64,000 nucleotides of DNA from Plutella xylostella (Eukaryota; Arthropoda; Insecta; Lepidoptera; Plutellidae): assembly GCF_932276165.1 (NCBI RefSeq), contig NC_064002.1, positions 992,001 to 1,056,000 on the forward strand. The letters are read 5' to 3'. The translations under genes were made by a program, and so were the position numbers. Every line of letters starts with the position of its first letter. Position 1 is the first letter of the stretch. Under the pieces are notes generated by a model. That model did not search any database. It saw nothing but the letters and a program-made list of their open reading frames with translations, and was not told the DNA's origin. Positions 1 to 10,899 of the stretch are shown one piece after another.

Positions 1-266
1 AGTACCGGAAGGTTTATGAAATATTTTATGCTAATATCAGTAGGATTTGCAGCAGTTCCGTTGCTTGTTAAAAGGTTAACGTCGGATATTAGATTGTGGG
101 GAAAACGGCAATGTGCTGGAAATTGACTTGAACTGTTCGTAATAGATTTGGTGCCTATGTAGGTACGTAATTTATTTTATATATGTATTCCTAAATTGTA
201 TCTATGTTGGTGTACTGGTGTTGGAATTTAACATTTATAAGGCTTTTTTGACAGAATCTTGACATC

Positions 267-345
267 ATTTAGCATAATCATCATCAGCCTATAGCAGTCC
301 ACTGCTGGACGTAGGCCTCTCCGAAAGCATGCCACTGGATGCGAT
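267..345 (-). mobile_element. RTE-clade LINE 3' end fragment
   Basis: The minus strand reads as the extreme 3' end of a lepidopteran RTE-type LINE: the conserved 'gagaggcctacgtccagcag' stretch followed by a short GAT-type tail (ATCATCATC on the plus strand). Longer copies in this window, at 22668 and 31100, show that this sequence follows the C-terminus of the reverse transcriptase ORF. This is a dead 5'-truncated copy. Confidence 0.6.
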
Positions 346-1135
346 CTTTAGCATAATATCGAAGTTTTAATGTTAAATCCCTATCATCCAAGGCAAGTTA
401 TAATATGAATAAAGTTGCAAATAAAATAAACGTAGGTATAGTATATTCGGTAATTGTATTTAAAGTGTGACCTCATATCCGGCAATAAAGACTTCAATAA
501 AGAAAGATGAGAAAATACAATGTTCTGTTCACCCAAATCTGGTTAATAATAATCACATTATGCAAGCATCAGATATGCTGAAAGAGTCTGTGTGATCGTC
601 AGACTAAAATATAAGTATGAGTAATTATAAAATATTTATAGCTCTTGAAGTAATTGTGGTTGAATTTCATTGGAAATAGAAAAAACCGCTCCGCTTGATA
701 AAATAATAATTATGTACTTACAAAATAAAATGCAGTTTTTCTGTTTTTTCCAAAATATATCGGGACACGACAATAGTAAAATAGTCATGAGAAATTTTGC
801 TACGCTCGACAAATGATCAATACCAAACTTGTTTTTAATGATTCACTTTTTATACTACCTATACCTACTTAGTACCTATTAAATAGCATTTTACCGATAG
901 TTATAATTAAAAGTAACTACTTAATAACATGAATAATACCTGATAAGTAACTCTTACTTCCGCCGGTGTGAGAACGGAGATTGTATGTGTATATATTTGC
1001 ATAATCGGTTATGTTTATAATCACGCTTATGGCAATATTAGCATTGAAGCGCAAGTGATAGTATCTTATTTAATAAGAAATGGGAAAGTTTGTAAGTTAC
1101 GCCGGGATGTTTGTTACTCAATCACACTAAACATG
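346..1135. other. AT-rich non-coding stretch
   Basis: I see no exon-like reading frame, RNA gene or recognisable repeat here. Confidence 0.5.
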
Positions 1136-1734
1136 TACTCGTAAGAGCATGAAAAAGTTCCAATGTAATAGAACTAAATCAATCCTAAACCCTATCCTAA
1201 AACCGTCCTTTAAAAACAAAGTTAACTCTCTTGTGAGCAGAAAATTATAGATTACTTATGATGCATATTATGTACCTAATATATGTTATATGTTATATGT
1301 TATATTGCATTTATGTATAATATTTACCCCCCCCCCCCCCTTTCCTACCTAACCTATGTTTGTAACTAGTAATTAAAAGAATAAGATGTAAAACCTAGGC
1401 ACGTAGTACCTACACTAATTTGTTAAATTAAAATTAAAAACTAACTTCTACACATAATATATAAGTACAGTAATATTAGAGGAAATCTGTAATTGGCCTT
1501 ACTGTTATGTTTTTACCTTGTATTTGTACCATTGTAACGCTGTTGATTTTCCTAAATAAATAAACGAAAAAAACTAGCTTAATGAATATTGTCTGCAATA
1601 TTGAAGTAGGTACATTTAAAAGTCCATAACAATACTACCACCTACAAACGTAAATATTATCTTCAAATACCTAAATATGGCGTCGGAATTTTGTGAGTGG
1701 AACTTTTTCATTGCTCGCGGGACTCGTGAGTGTA
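1136..1734 (+). mobile_element. CACTCACG-type MITE, split by a later insertion
   Basis: The left end (from TACTCGTAAGAGC, then ATGAAAAAGTTCC) and the right end (AGTGGAACTTTTTCATTGC to TGTA) match the terminal inverted repeats of the family seen intact at 22131 and 61876. The interior (CTAGCTTAATG...CAATATTGAAGTAG) resumes only at about 1565. About 370 bases therefore separate the two halves, with a short TAAAC repeat at both junctions and a poly-C run at 1327-1340. I infer a nested insertion. Confidence 0.55.
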
Positions 1735-2180
1735 TATGTAAAATGCAGGGTTGGTTTGAGTCAAGCACGAAAGACCATCGCACAATATTTAAATACAACG
1801 TTTTAAGCTTGTTTCAAGTTAAAATATTTTTTTAAATACCAAGACTTCCATATTTTTGTCCAAAATAAACATTTATGCATATTATGTACCTATATATTCA
1901 CATGTGATTAATCATACTGTATTATTCATGATGTCCATATTCAACCATCAATGCCGTAAATGGGGAAGGCACTCGGATCATACTGAAATAACATGTACGA
2001 TCCAAGGGCATGTCTTATTGTATAATTAAACATGTATCTTGGTTAGGTATAACACACAAAATGCACTCATCAAATCTCTAACGGCTTAACTTATTTTGAT
2101 GAAATTATACAAACTAAACTATAGGTATAACACACATAATCATTAATTGCACAAATACCTACACTTATGTGCCTATTAAG

Positions 2181-2500
2181 CTTATTGGAGCGGTGGTAGC
2201 TCAGTCGGGTAAGCGCCCGATTCTCACGCCAGAGATGCGGGTTCGATCCCGGCGCTGACATGTACCAATGAGTTCTTTTAACTTAAGTACAATGTATACC
2301 ATCGCTCTTACGGTGATCTAGATCTAGCACATCTAGATATGTGAACCCACCAACCCGCAGTGGACCAGCGTGGTGTGGAAATGGTCCAAGCTTAGGAAGG
2401 CAGTTTAGACCTTGGGGATATGCACAAAGGTTCCATTCGAGAGAGCCAGGTGCAGGTACTTACACCCCCACAGAGAATAGAATAGAATAGAATAGAATAG
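2181..2500 (+). mobile_element. tRNA-derived SINE with target-site duplication
   Basis: The 5' head is tRNA-like. An A-box-like stretch (GGTAGCTCAGTCGGGTAAGC) lies around 2195-2214 and a B box (GGTTCGATCCC) around 2240-2250. A unique body follows, and the 3' tail is five GAATA-type pentamers. The insertion is bracketed by a perfect repeat, GTGCCTATTAAG, at 2169-2180 and 2500-2511, which fixes both ends. It is a retroposed pol III transcript and not a functional tRNA gene, because the acceptor side of the tRNA does not pair and the sequence continues into a body. Confidence 0.85.
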
Positions 2501-2511
2501 TGCCTATTAAG

Positions 2512-3497
2512 TGTACAAAAGATCAATTTTCAAAATGATGCATAAGAATTCAGGTTTTCTCGATGTCTGTCGAATGTACGGCGACAAACATGTAGAATCC
2601 GGAAGCTATAATTATATTCTTTGAGCGAAACATCACCATCCTTGGCATGCCTAATAAGTCGTGTGAAATAAATTTAAATAATTTATTTTATTTTGTCTGC
2701 GATTTTAAATGCGTTTCTTATACAAACTGATTTTTACTATAATATATCCTACTCCTAGAATCTCAGGAAGTATGATGGAGTCCACTATCTATAAAGCCCG
2801 GGAAAAATAATTGCTCTTATGTCAATAGCAAACAAAAGAATGCTGTTGCAATTAGCTGTATTTAATCTTTATTTACTGCCTTCATAAACATGGCAACAAA
2901 ATAAACACAAAAAACAGGAACTTTATGTTATGAGTACAGCTCTACCGACTTGTAGCATCTTCCTTGTTTAAACAATTGTATTGTTCTGTTAAAGTTATCA
3001 TGATAATCATAAATGGACGTGGCTGTTATCTTCAAAGTACATAAAGCACTTATTAAACTATGTAAAAACATGGCTAATTACTGGGTAAAACTGGGTAGTT
3101 TAACTTTTCCTGTGTTATTCAAATATGCTCTGTCTTTTTAATATTTTAAAGTTCTGATTGCGTGAATTTTGTAATCCACATGTTACATTTAGCATAGTCA
3201 AATTATGACAGAGTAACACGGAGGTGTGACATCACAGATTACTCTCACGTAGAAAGCGGACGTCCTTCGCAGAGAGAAAGCTATCCCGGAGAAAGTAAAA
3301 CAGGCTGATGATGGAATTTTCGGCCGCGGGTGTGAGGAATAACACACACATACACACACACAACCCAAAATATATTATATCATCAGTTGACCTATTTAAC
3401 GGACAAGGGCCTCTTCTTTCGTCCCTACATACACCGTGCTAGGTTTCAACATTAAACTTTTGAAAATTCGTGTAAAAATTCTTCTTCTGAGAAGTGT
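2512..3497. other. non-coding, nothing recognised
   Basis: AT-rich sequence with a short (CA)n microsatellite at about 3343-3362. No exon, RNA gene or transposon end was recognised. Confidence 0.5.
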
Positions 3498-3500
3498 TCA

Positions 3501-3633
3501 GGGTGCTACATAGAGAATCATCGAGCTCATGACATTTAAAAATCCGAGAAATGCTCCGTGAGTGAGCGCTTTCGCATAATCAGGTTTCCGGTACAGGTAG
3601 ATACAGGGAACCCGATTCTCTATGTAAGCACCC
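3501..3633. mobile_element. short MITE, GGGTGCT ends
   Basis: Terminal inverted repeats of about 18 bases (GGGTGCT-ACATAGAGAATC and its complement GATTCTCTATGTAAGCACCC). The flanking triplets are TCA and TTA, consistent with a decayed 3-base TWA duplication of the PIF/Harbinger type. It has no coding capacity. Confidence 0.65.
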
Positions 3634-3639
3634 TTAGAC

Positions 3640-5199
3640 AAGTAAACCGTAGTGGCAAACATATCTCTGATTAAGACATACTCTAATCAATTAGACAAAG
3701 CCTCTACCAATAAGCGCTACAACATAACCCATTGTATCTCTACAGTCTCTCAACTTTCTAAAAAATATGAAATAATAAAATGGAAATATTTATCATTGAG
3801 TCGCCGGGCGAAGAAAGCCGATCTGCTGCAGACGGGTGCGCACTGAAATTGATTTAGATTTTATACCTTTTACGGAGAAAGTTTATATAAATTTATGTCT
3901 ATTATTGTGGGACGCCCTCGAGACCGATGCTCTGGCGAGCTTCTAAGCCCTTCGAGAGAGACCTATGTCCAGCGGTGGACCAGTCGGCATGAAGATGCCG
4001 TAGTAGGGAAGATAAGGAAGGCACTCTGGATAGATACATACCTAACTAGTTGTTTATCATGACCATGTGTTTATGTTACTAATAATGGTTTTTGTTGGTT
4101 TCAGGTAATTAAAGAGAGCATAATTGAAGCGAGGATTTAGTAAGTAGTAGAAGTTGTCAGTAGTGAATATTGCTCTTAGCAATCACCTTATTATACTTAG
4201 GTACTACATTTTCTATAAAACAATTAACAAATAAATAAGGCACCTATAAGCCGCAGTGGGGACCATTAAATTAAGCATAAGAACGTAACTTAAGTATACC
4301 ATATTTATATATAAAATACATTTTTTGCTAACATGTCAAGTTTGTGCAACAGCAATTTCTCAAAGAATAATTTAATCATGTCAATTAAGGTTGGTAGTAA
4401 CGACTGTTATATTCGGAGCTCGTTAACCGATTGTTATGGTCACGAAACAGACTTGTGACGGCTACTTTTGTTTTCACAATTTCTTTTTTTAGAAAGTTCA
4501 TCGACGAATCTATAATAGGGTTTCTATGAAAGCCCTCTAAATTAATTATGAGCTTTATGATCACTTATATGAGACATAATACCGGATTATATTATCTTTG
4601 ATGATGACACATCATCACCATAGTAGTCTATAATTATTATTAATTACTGAAACTTACAATAAACTGGATAAGATCAAAACTGTAAGATGTGATGAGTGAT
4701 GTTTTCCCAATAATCAACTACCTGCTCTAATAAATACAGATTCAAAATGAAAGTCATAGAAATCAAAGTCATAGTCTAAAGATTTTATTCATCGTATTTT
4801 TTATGAACGTCTGTACTTTACAACCTACTCTAATATCTCAATCTCAGTAATGCAGTACCAATCCGACTCTACAAATTCATGCGTATTTTATTACAGTTAC
4901 AGTACAATGCTGTTTTTACCTAACTGACATAAAAAGGCAATCGTAAGACCGTGTCAAATCGACTGTAACTCGCCACTGGTCAAAGACCTTAGATCATTCG
5001 CTTGCAATTTTTTTATACATCACGTCTAACCTATTATCATTTATTCGGCGAAGCGTAAGCGATATTGTTCATTATAACCTGAAGGATATTGCTGCACACA
5101 CTCACTTTAGCTCTATATGCAGTGTGCATTGTATAGGACCTGGGCCTCCTCCAAAGCTACAGGGTTGTTGCCGTAATCTTCAAGTTTGTGAGATATCTC
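3640..5199. other. non-coding; possible RTE 3' remnant at 3915-4005
   Basis: Around 3915-4005 the plus strand reads 'gggacgccctcgag...gagacctatgtccagcggtgga', which resembles the 3' end of the RTE fragments elsewhere in the window. The rest is AT-rich with nothing recognisable. Confidence 0.4.
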
Positions 5200-5202
5200 T
5201 AA

Positions 5203-5335
5203 AGCTGCGTACAGACCGGGCCAACGAACGCCAACGGTTATCCCAACGATGGATATTTATCATACATAATACAGCGCAGATTGCAGCAATGAAGTTCAAC
5301 GAAAACGCCGGTGTTGGGCCGGTCTGTACGCGGCT
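5203..5335. mobile_element. MITE with GCTGCGTACAGACCGG ends, TAA duplication
   Basis: The ends AGCTGCGTACAGACCGGGCC and GGCCGGTCTGTACGCGGCT form a near-perfect inverted repeat. TAA is duplicated at 5200-5202 and 5336-5338. The TAA/TTA target and short length fit a PIF/Harbinger-derived MITE. Reading frames of 60-84 codons across it on both strands are by-products of the inverted repeat. Confidence 0.75.
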
Positions 5336-5567
5336 TAACTCGATTGAGGTGGAACTATCACACGACACAAACATTTAATTTTAACATCCAAAACCCGACA
5401 CATACGAATGCATTGATTCTGCCTCGCCATTATCAGCTACTCTGTATTGACTATCAGCTACAGGAAAGTGTTTTGATAATTTTTTACAAGAAATATTAAA
5501 AAAGAAAACACCCTATCCTATAACTCCAAAATAGGCTACAGCGTCAGCTTTTTGTAGGTATAGTTTT

Positions 5568-5756
5568 ATTATGTAGTCTGAGCCTATCTGAAACCTAGTT
5601 AAACATTGTGAGATATGGCGTTTCGACTTTCTCCGTGTTCGGCATCATAAGGGTCACAGTGACAGTTAAATAAAGTCCATTTTTCTCTCCACCTTTAGTT
5701 TGCAAGGTGCGGGTGCCTATATAAATAGAGTGAGTCGCCCGCGCGCCTCAGTTGGT
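5568..5756 (+). promoter_or_regulatory. repeat carrying a TATA box and arthropod initiator
   Basis: A TATATAAATA box at 5719-5728 is followed 31 bases later by TCAGTT (5748-5753), the arthropod initiator, so a plus-strand pol II start near 5750 is plausible. The whole block recurs nearly unchanged in opposite orientation at about 15034-15215, so it belongs to a repeat. Candidates are an LTR-like or foldback element end. What would be transcribed downstream is unclear: the first AUG (5789) opens only 18 codons, and a GTGAGTAA donor-like site lies near 6008. Confidence 0.5.
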
Positions 5757-6489
5757 TTTTGATTTTTGAAGTGAACACTTCGGCAAAATGGCTCAATGTA
5801 GCCACGGTTCTCGTCGGCTTCGCTCCGAACGGGGAAAAATATAATATTGAATTTGCGGAGTCCTCACTGCCGGGAGCAGCGTGATGCGGACCAGGCGGCG
5901 CGGGGCGCGGCCACCGTGACACGTGGCGTCGGGGAGCGAGGCCTGCCGGCTGCTGCGCACGCAGCCATTGCTGAGGATTTCGCAACGAAGGTTTGAGCTG
6001 ATAAGCCGTGAGTAAAATGCTATTAATTACTGCTTTTAAAAGCTCAGCCACTGGTCATAATGCTCCGGCGCTTGGGGTTTTTATCCCACGCAGTGGGGTC
6101 CGATTCAATAGTCGTAGTGATGATTGATCACATATTCCGGTCCTACTAGTGGCGCTTGAGCTAGATACTTACATTAATGACCGCTTTAAGTAAAGCATAA
6201 TGTTTATTTTATACAGGAAAAAATAATAAAAATATATTTTTCTACCCTCAATTTCTAATATTTTTAGAAACAGTTGATAAAAACTTTGCTATTACAATAA
6301 TGCACTTTATTAAAGCTTATGTAAGGCTTTACAAACAGGAGCTTTCCAGGACCGTCATAGGAATTTTACACGAAGCACGTGGCTCCGAGTTTCAGTATGT
6401 TGGGACATTGTGTCATGTGCGGCGAGTAATGTGATCGCGCCGGTACCTACCCGCTGAAGGGTAGGCAGGCCGATTCGGTGAAATTGAAG
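5757..6489. other. GC-rich patch then AT-rich spacer
   Basis: 5870-5990 is unusually GC-rich for the window and sits just downstream of the TATA/initiator pair. A 118-codon minus-strand frame covers it but has no domain I recognise and opposes the promoter, so I do not call it a gene. 6050-6489 shows nothing. Confidence 0.4.
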
Positions 6490-6578
6490 TTTCGTGTAAC
6501 CTGCACCCGGCCCTGTGCTCCCGCGCTGGCCGCCGTCTCGTGCCACCTGCATCGCAGCGTACACCCGGCCCTGCGCTC
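6490..6578. repeat. left part of GC-rich minisatellite
   Basis: About 1.5 units of the same tandem repeat found at 11408-11640 (core CCACCTGCATCGCAGCGTAC followed by CCCGGCCCTG). The LINE at 6579-11407 separates the two parts, and their junctions read continuously (GCGCT/CCTGCCC), so the LINE appears inserted in the array. Confidence 0.75.
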
Positions 6579-6875
6579 AAATTCAAATTCAAATTTTCTA
6601 ATTCAAATTCAAATATATTTATTTGTGAACACAGGTAGACATTATACATATATTCATAGAACATGATATAATATAATAGATGTTTTAGACAATTCTTGTG
6701 AACGCTATGTTCTGTCCAACTAGAGTGGGACATACAAATAAGTACATAATTAATTAGCACATGCACATGCATTCAATTGTAAGTGAGAATAAAATAAAAA
6801 TATAACAGGCAACAAGATTTAAAGAAAAGGTCGATAAGTACATAGGTATAGGTCATAGGTTAAATAAGTTTTATG

Positions 6876-9767
6876 TCAAAGTTCATCATTTAAATAATCA
6901 TTAATTGAATAATAGCATTTTTCTATTAACAGTTTATGTAGTCTATTTTTGAACATTTGAAGATTGAGAATTTGTATGTCATTGGGAATTTTATTATATA
7001 CTTTTGGTCCCATATATACTATGCTTTTTCTGACAAGTGCCTTTTTTGCCATCGGTAAACACAGAGTATTAGCATACTGTGATCTCATGGTAACTTCTCT
7101 TTTGCGTAATTCAGAGACTTTTAGAAAGAGTTTAGGGTTTTGTTTAACGAAAATTGCTACTTCAAGTATATACAGAGATGGAAATGTTAAAATCTTGAGT
7201 GATTTAAATAGTGGTTTACAGCTTTCATCACTCTTTATTCCACATATAGAACGTAAGCACCTCTTTTGAGCCCTGAAAATAGCTTCTCTCTCCGTGCAAT
7301 TGCCATAGAATATGATGCCATAGCGGAGCGTAGATGCAACGAAGCCGTGGTATGCCGATAGGACTGTTTTACGGTTCACTATGTGAGATAGTTTATAGAG
7401 CAAATATGCTAATTTGCTCAGTTTTTTGCATACCTCTGAGGCTTGCTCTTTCCATGTCAGATTATAGTCAATTTTTAATCCCAGAAATTTTGTAACTGTG
7501 ACGTTTTCAATAGGATGTCCATCATAATTTATATTTAAAAAGTCAGTAGTATTAGTATTTTGATAAAATGTCATAAATTTAGTTTTGTCAATATTTACTA
7601 TTAATTTATTATTATTCATCCAATTGATAATGTCTTTTAAAGCCTGATTAATGGAAGATTCGTATATGTCAATATCTATACATTTAATAGTCACTGTGCT
7701 GTCATCAGCGAATAAGACCATTGGGTGAGGTATGTCTTTGGGTAGATCATTAATGTATATCAGGAACAATAATGGACCCAATACACTACCTTGAGGTACA
7801 CCGCTCGTAATTTCTCTAGAGTCAGACATATATTTTATTTCTTTTTTGGCTGTTGGGCAGACTCTTGTTATTTCCGTTGTCTGTTTCCGGTTGCTCAGGT
7901 AAGATTCTAAGAGACTGAGAACATTGCCTCGGATACCGTAGGAATTTAATTTATTCAATAGAATTTTATGATCTACAAAGTCGAACGCTTTTGTCATGTC
8001 CATGTATATAGCACATATTGGCCTATTTTCATCCATGCATGTCAATATATCCTTGAGTAGGTCATACACTGCAGAATTTATAGTTTTTTCTTTTCGGAAT
8101 CCCTTTTGTTCTTCTATTAGGATACTATATTTGTTGAGGTAGGATAATAGCGCCCTGTAGATAATTGTTTCAAAAACTTTAGAGAAAATAGATATTTTAG
8201 CTATTGGTCGGTAATACTTCATGCTATGACTATCCTCTTTCTTAAAAATTGGCTTAACAATTACAGGTTTAAGCTTTTCTGGGTATATGCCGTTGTCGAT
8301 ACATAAATTCATAATGTGGCTAAGATGGCCTGAAATTTCTGTGGAAACTAACTTGATTGCTTTTGTATGAATGTCATCGTATCCTACACTATTTTTATTT
8401 TTTAGGGACTGAATAGCCTTGTGGATTTCCTCTGGTGTTGTTGGCAACATGAACATTGAATGTAGGCAGTTATCAACTACTGAGCCTGTTCTTGGAGGAA
8501 TATTGTTAGTTGGACTTTCAGTTTCTTGAATCTGGTCGATAAAATAATTATTAAACGCATTTGCGATTTCTGAAGGATCGGTGATAGTACAATTATTTGT
8601 ATTAATTTTAGTAATTGATTCGTTTGGACAGGTATTTTTAGCACTTTTTATAATATTCCAGCTGGCTTTGGTTTTGTTATCCGAATTATTAATATAGTTA
8701 TTGTTTTGTGCTCTTTGTGTCAATTTCGTAATTTTTTTAAATCTCTTCGAGTATTGTTTAAAAAGTGCTTTATTGTCAGTGGTTGGATTTTTCCTATAAT
8801 TCCATAATGATTCACGTTGCCTTCGGCTGCATACTTTTATTCCTTTGGATACCCATTTGGGTTTGTGTTCAGATTTTATAGTCTTGTTGAGTAGCGGAAA
8901 GCAGAGATTATATATTAATGTGAATGTCTCAAGGAAGCGGTTGTAAGCATCATTGACGTCATCAGTTTCATAAACGTCTGAGAAACTTAAACTACTTATG
9001 CTAGATTTAAATTTGAGTAGGTTTTCTCCACTGAAATCCCTTTTTTCTACGGTCCATGATTGTATAGTACAGGTTTTTTTTACAGGTACTCTAAGTATTT
9101 GGGCTGTATGGTCAGACAAACCGTACTCTACTACCTTACCCTTGCATTTTTTCCCAGCGTTATGGGCGAAATTATCGATGCACGTTTTACTTTTCAGTCT
9201 AGTGGGTTCTCTTATTTCTAGGACAAGGTTGAAGCTGTGTAGTAGGTTTTGAAATTGCTGAGTTAGGCGATTGTTTTTTAGGATGTCGATATTGAAGTCT
9301 CCGCATAAGATTGTGTTTTTCTTATTTATACGCATACAAATTCTCAGTAAATCCTCAATTTTTTCAAAAAACGTTGCAAGATGTTTTGCAACATTTTTTG
9401 TTTTTGGTACTCTATAAATACATATAATTATAGTATCTAAATTAATTAGGTCTATGGCACAACATTCAAATATTCCAGTGATAGACAGTTTGGAAATATC
9501 CTTTATTTCTTTATATTGGTGTCCAGTCCGGACCAAAATACATGATCCACCTCGTTTTTGGGTATCTCGAGAATAGTGTGTTGCTAATTGGTAGTTGGGT
9601 ATTGTCAGTAGATCCTCATGTCCTGCAGTCATAAAGTGTTCTGTGACACATAGTATATCTATTGTTTGTTGTTGTGATGTTAGATCTTCCAAGTGAACTG
9701 TTAAGCTATCAGTTTTTTTAAGGAGGCCAGCGATATTTTGATGGAGTATATTGATATGGTTAAACAC
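6876..9767 (-). CDS. LINE ORF2: AP endonuclease and reverse transcriptase
   Basis: The product is 963 residues from the GTG at 9767. An apurinic-type endonuclease fills about residues 5-225 (HQNIAGL at the start, TEHF, GDFNID near 157, SDH near 219). Reverse transcriptase fills about 470-760: YRPIAKIS, motif A DMTKAFD near 590, SGVPQGSVLGPLLF near 656, and FADD near 685. The C-terminal part is Cys-containing, with no RNase H. It nicks the target and copies its own RNA. The frame has no stop or frameshift. There is no AUG between the upstream in-frame TAA (about 9791) and the endonuclease motif, so translation must start by coupling to ORF1, at a non-AUG codon, or by frameshift. Confidence 0.9.
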   Translation of the reverse strand: MFNHINILHQNIAGLLKKTDSLTVHLEDLTSQQQTIDILCVTEHFMTAGHEDLLTIPNYQLATHYSRDTQKRGGSCILVRTGHQYKEIKDISKLSITGIFECCAIDLINLDTIIICIYRVPKTKNVAKHLATFFEKIEDLLRICMRINKKNTILCGDFNIDILKNNRLTQQFQNLLHSFNLVLEIREPTRLKSKTCIDNFAHNAGKKCKGKVVEYGLSDHTAQILRVPVKKTCTIQSWTVEKRDFSGENLLKFKSSISSLSFSDVYETDDVNDAYNRFLETFTLIYNLCFPLLNKTIKSEHKPKWVSKGIKVCSRRQRESLWNYRKNPTTDNKALFKQYSKRFKKITKLTQRAQNNNYINNSDNKTKASWNIIKSAKNTCPNESITKINTNNCTITDPSEIANAFNNYFIDQIQETESPTNNIPPRTGSVVDNCLHSMFMLPTTPEEIHKAIQSLKNKNSVGYDDIHTKAIKLVSTEISGHLSHIMNLCIDNGIYPEKLKPVIVKPIFKKEDSHSMKYYRPIAKISIFSKVFETIIYRALLSYLNKYSILIEEQKGFRKEKTINSAVYDLLKDILTCMDENRPICAIYMDMTKAFDFVDHKILLNKLNSYGIRGNVLSLLESYLSNRKQTTEITRVCPTAKKEIKYMSDSREITSGVPQGSVLGPLLFLIYINDLPKDIPHPMVLFADDSTVTIKCIDIDIYESSINQALKDIINWMNNNKLIVNIDKTKFMTFYQNTNTTDFLNINYDGHPIENVTVTKFLGLKIDYNLTWKEQASEVCKKLSKLAYLLYKLSHIVNRKTVLSAYHGFVASTLRYGIIFYGNCTEREAIFRAQKRCLRSICGIKSDESCKPLFKSLKILTFPSLYILEVAIFVKQNPKLFLKVSELRKREVTMRSQYANTLCLPMAKKALVRKSIVYMGPKVYNKIPNDIQILNLQMFKNRLHKLLIEKCYYSINDYLNDEL

Positions 9768-10899
9768 GAAAAAGATTAGAATTATTATTTACTGATTGCG
9801 TGGGCTTTTGGTTATCTTCTTTGCTTGAATTGTTCTGTATATTTTTTGTTACGCTGTTGTTTTGTATAACATTTTGTTTCTTCAATGAGTTAAGTTCTTG
9901 ATTTAGCGTCGACAGTACAGTTCTCATGCCTCTGTTATTTAGATATCCTCCATACTTTGAAAACATGTAGTTGTCATACGTAAGATTAGCATTTGAGTCG
10001 AAGAAATACGCATATCCATGACTCTCCACATCAGAGTAAAGTAGGTTATTGAATATTTCAACCCTCCAATTGTACATGGTTTGATGTCTTCCGCAGTTAT
10101 ATGTCGGTGTACATAGTATAACATTTGTATGACTTATATTTTGTATCGTAGCTCTTAAGTACCTAATTAATTCATGATAGTTATTTGTTTTGGTGAAGTC
10201 TTCCTCACCTATCATTATGATACAGTAGTCCTGGTATGTAAAATCAGTCAGTTTCTCATTTATGCATTTTAGTTGTTCTCTTATTCCAGCATTTGGTGTT
10301 AGGTAGTGCATGATCTGATAATCGCCTCCGTTGAAAATAGTCTCAGCGATATCCAGTACCGCATTTCTCTTATAACAACTCATAATACATAGCTTATTCC
10401 GAGGTTTTACTGTATTTCCGTGCTGTAGTGTATTCATGATTTTTTTACTGTTATCTTGTACAATATGTGCAGGTTGTTCTGAATCACTGTGTGAAATATA
10501 ATTTGTATTATTGGAGCTATTGGGTATATTTTCTAGCTGTGACTTTCTTCCCTTTCCTTTCTTCTTTTTCGGCGTCACGCAATTATTTTTAAGGCTTTCT
10601 GTTACCTTTCTACATATAATATTTTTTCTGCTCATATCATTCATTTGACTCTTCATCTGTTCTATTTCTAAGTTAAGATTAGCGATCTCGTTATGGGCCA
10701 CTTTAAGTTCATTTTTCAGTTTTATTACTTCAGATTTTAGGTCTTTCATTTCCTCATTTTCTTCATCCGATAGTTCTGGCATGCTATTAATTGACGCATA
10801 CGTATTATTTTTTGAAGGGTTACTTTCCTCATCAGTTTCATGGGACTCAGACTGTGTTCTATTCTTCTTTCTAAAGGTGATATTTCCGAAAAAACTCAT
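9760..10899 (-). CDS. LINE ORF1: coiled-coil and esterase-like protein
   Basis: The product is 379 residues, starting at an ATG (MSFFGNITF). Residues about 45-95 are a charged heptad-rich coiled coil (ELSDEENEEMKDL...NLEIEQMK). A basic patch follows (KKKKGKGRK, about 115). Residues about 170-330 resemble the SGNH/esterase-like domain of CR1-type ORF1 proteins (IIMIGEEDF, VILCTPTYNCG). The family role is RNA binding and RNP assembly. The stop overlaps the start of ORF2 by 8 bases; ORF2 lies in the +1 frame. No break is seen. Confidence 0.85.
   Translation of the reverse strand: MSFFGNITFRKKNRTQSESHETDEESNPSKNNTYASINSMPELSDEENEEMKDLKSEVIKLKNELKVAHNEIANLNLEIEQMKSQMNDMSRKNIICRKVTESLKNNCVTPKKKKGKGRKSQLENIPNSSNNTNYISHSDSEQPAHIVQDNSKKIMNTLQHGNTVKPRNKLCIMSCYKRNAVLDIAETIFNGGDYQIMHYLTPNAGIREQLKCINEKLTDFTYQDYCIIMIGEEDFTKTNNYHELIRYLRATIQNISHTNVILCTPTYNCGRHQTMYNWRVEIFNNLLYSDVESHGYAYFFDSNANLTYDNYMFSKYGGYLNNRGMRTVLSTLNQELNSLKKQNVIQNNSVTKNIQNNSSKEDNQKPTQSVNNNSNLFRV

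Noticed and set aside
2190..2255. Possible tRNA gene
   Set aside because: A and B boxes are present, but the acceptor stem does not pair and the sequence continues into a SINE body and tail flanked by a target duplication.
5695..6051. 118-codon minus-strand frame
   Set aside because: It runs against the TATA/initiator pair, has no domain, and depends on the GC-rich composition.
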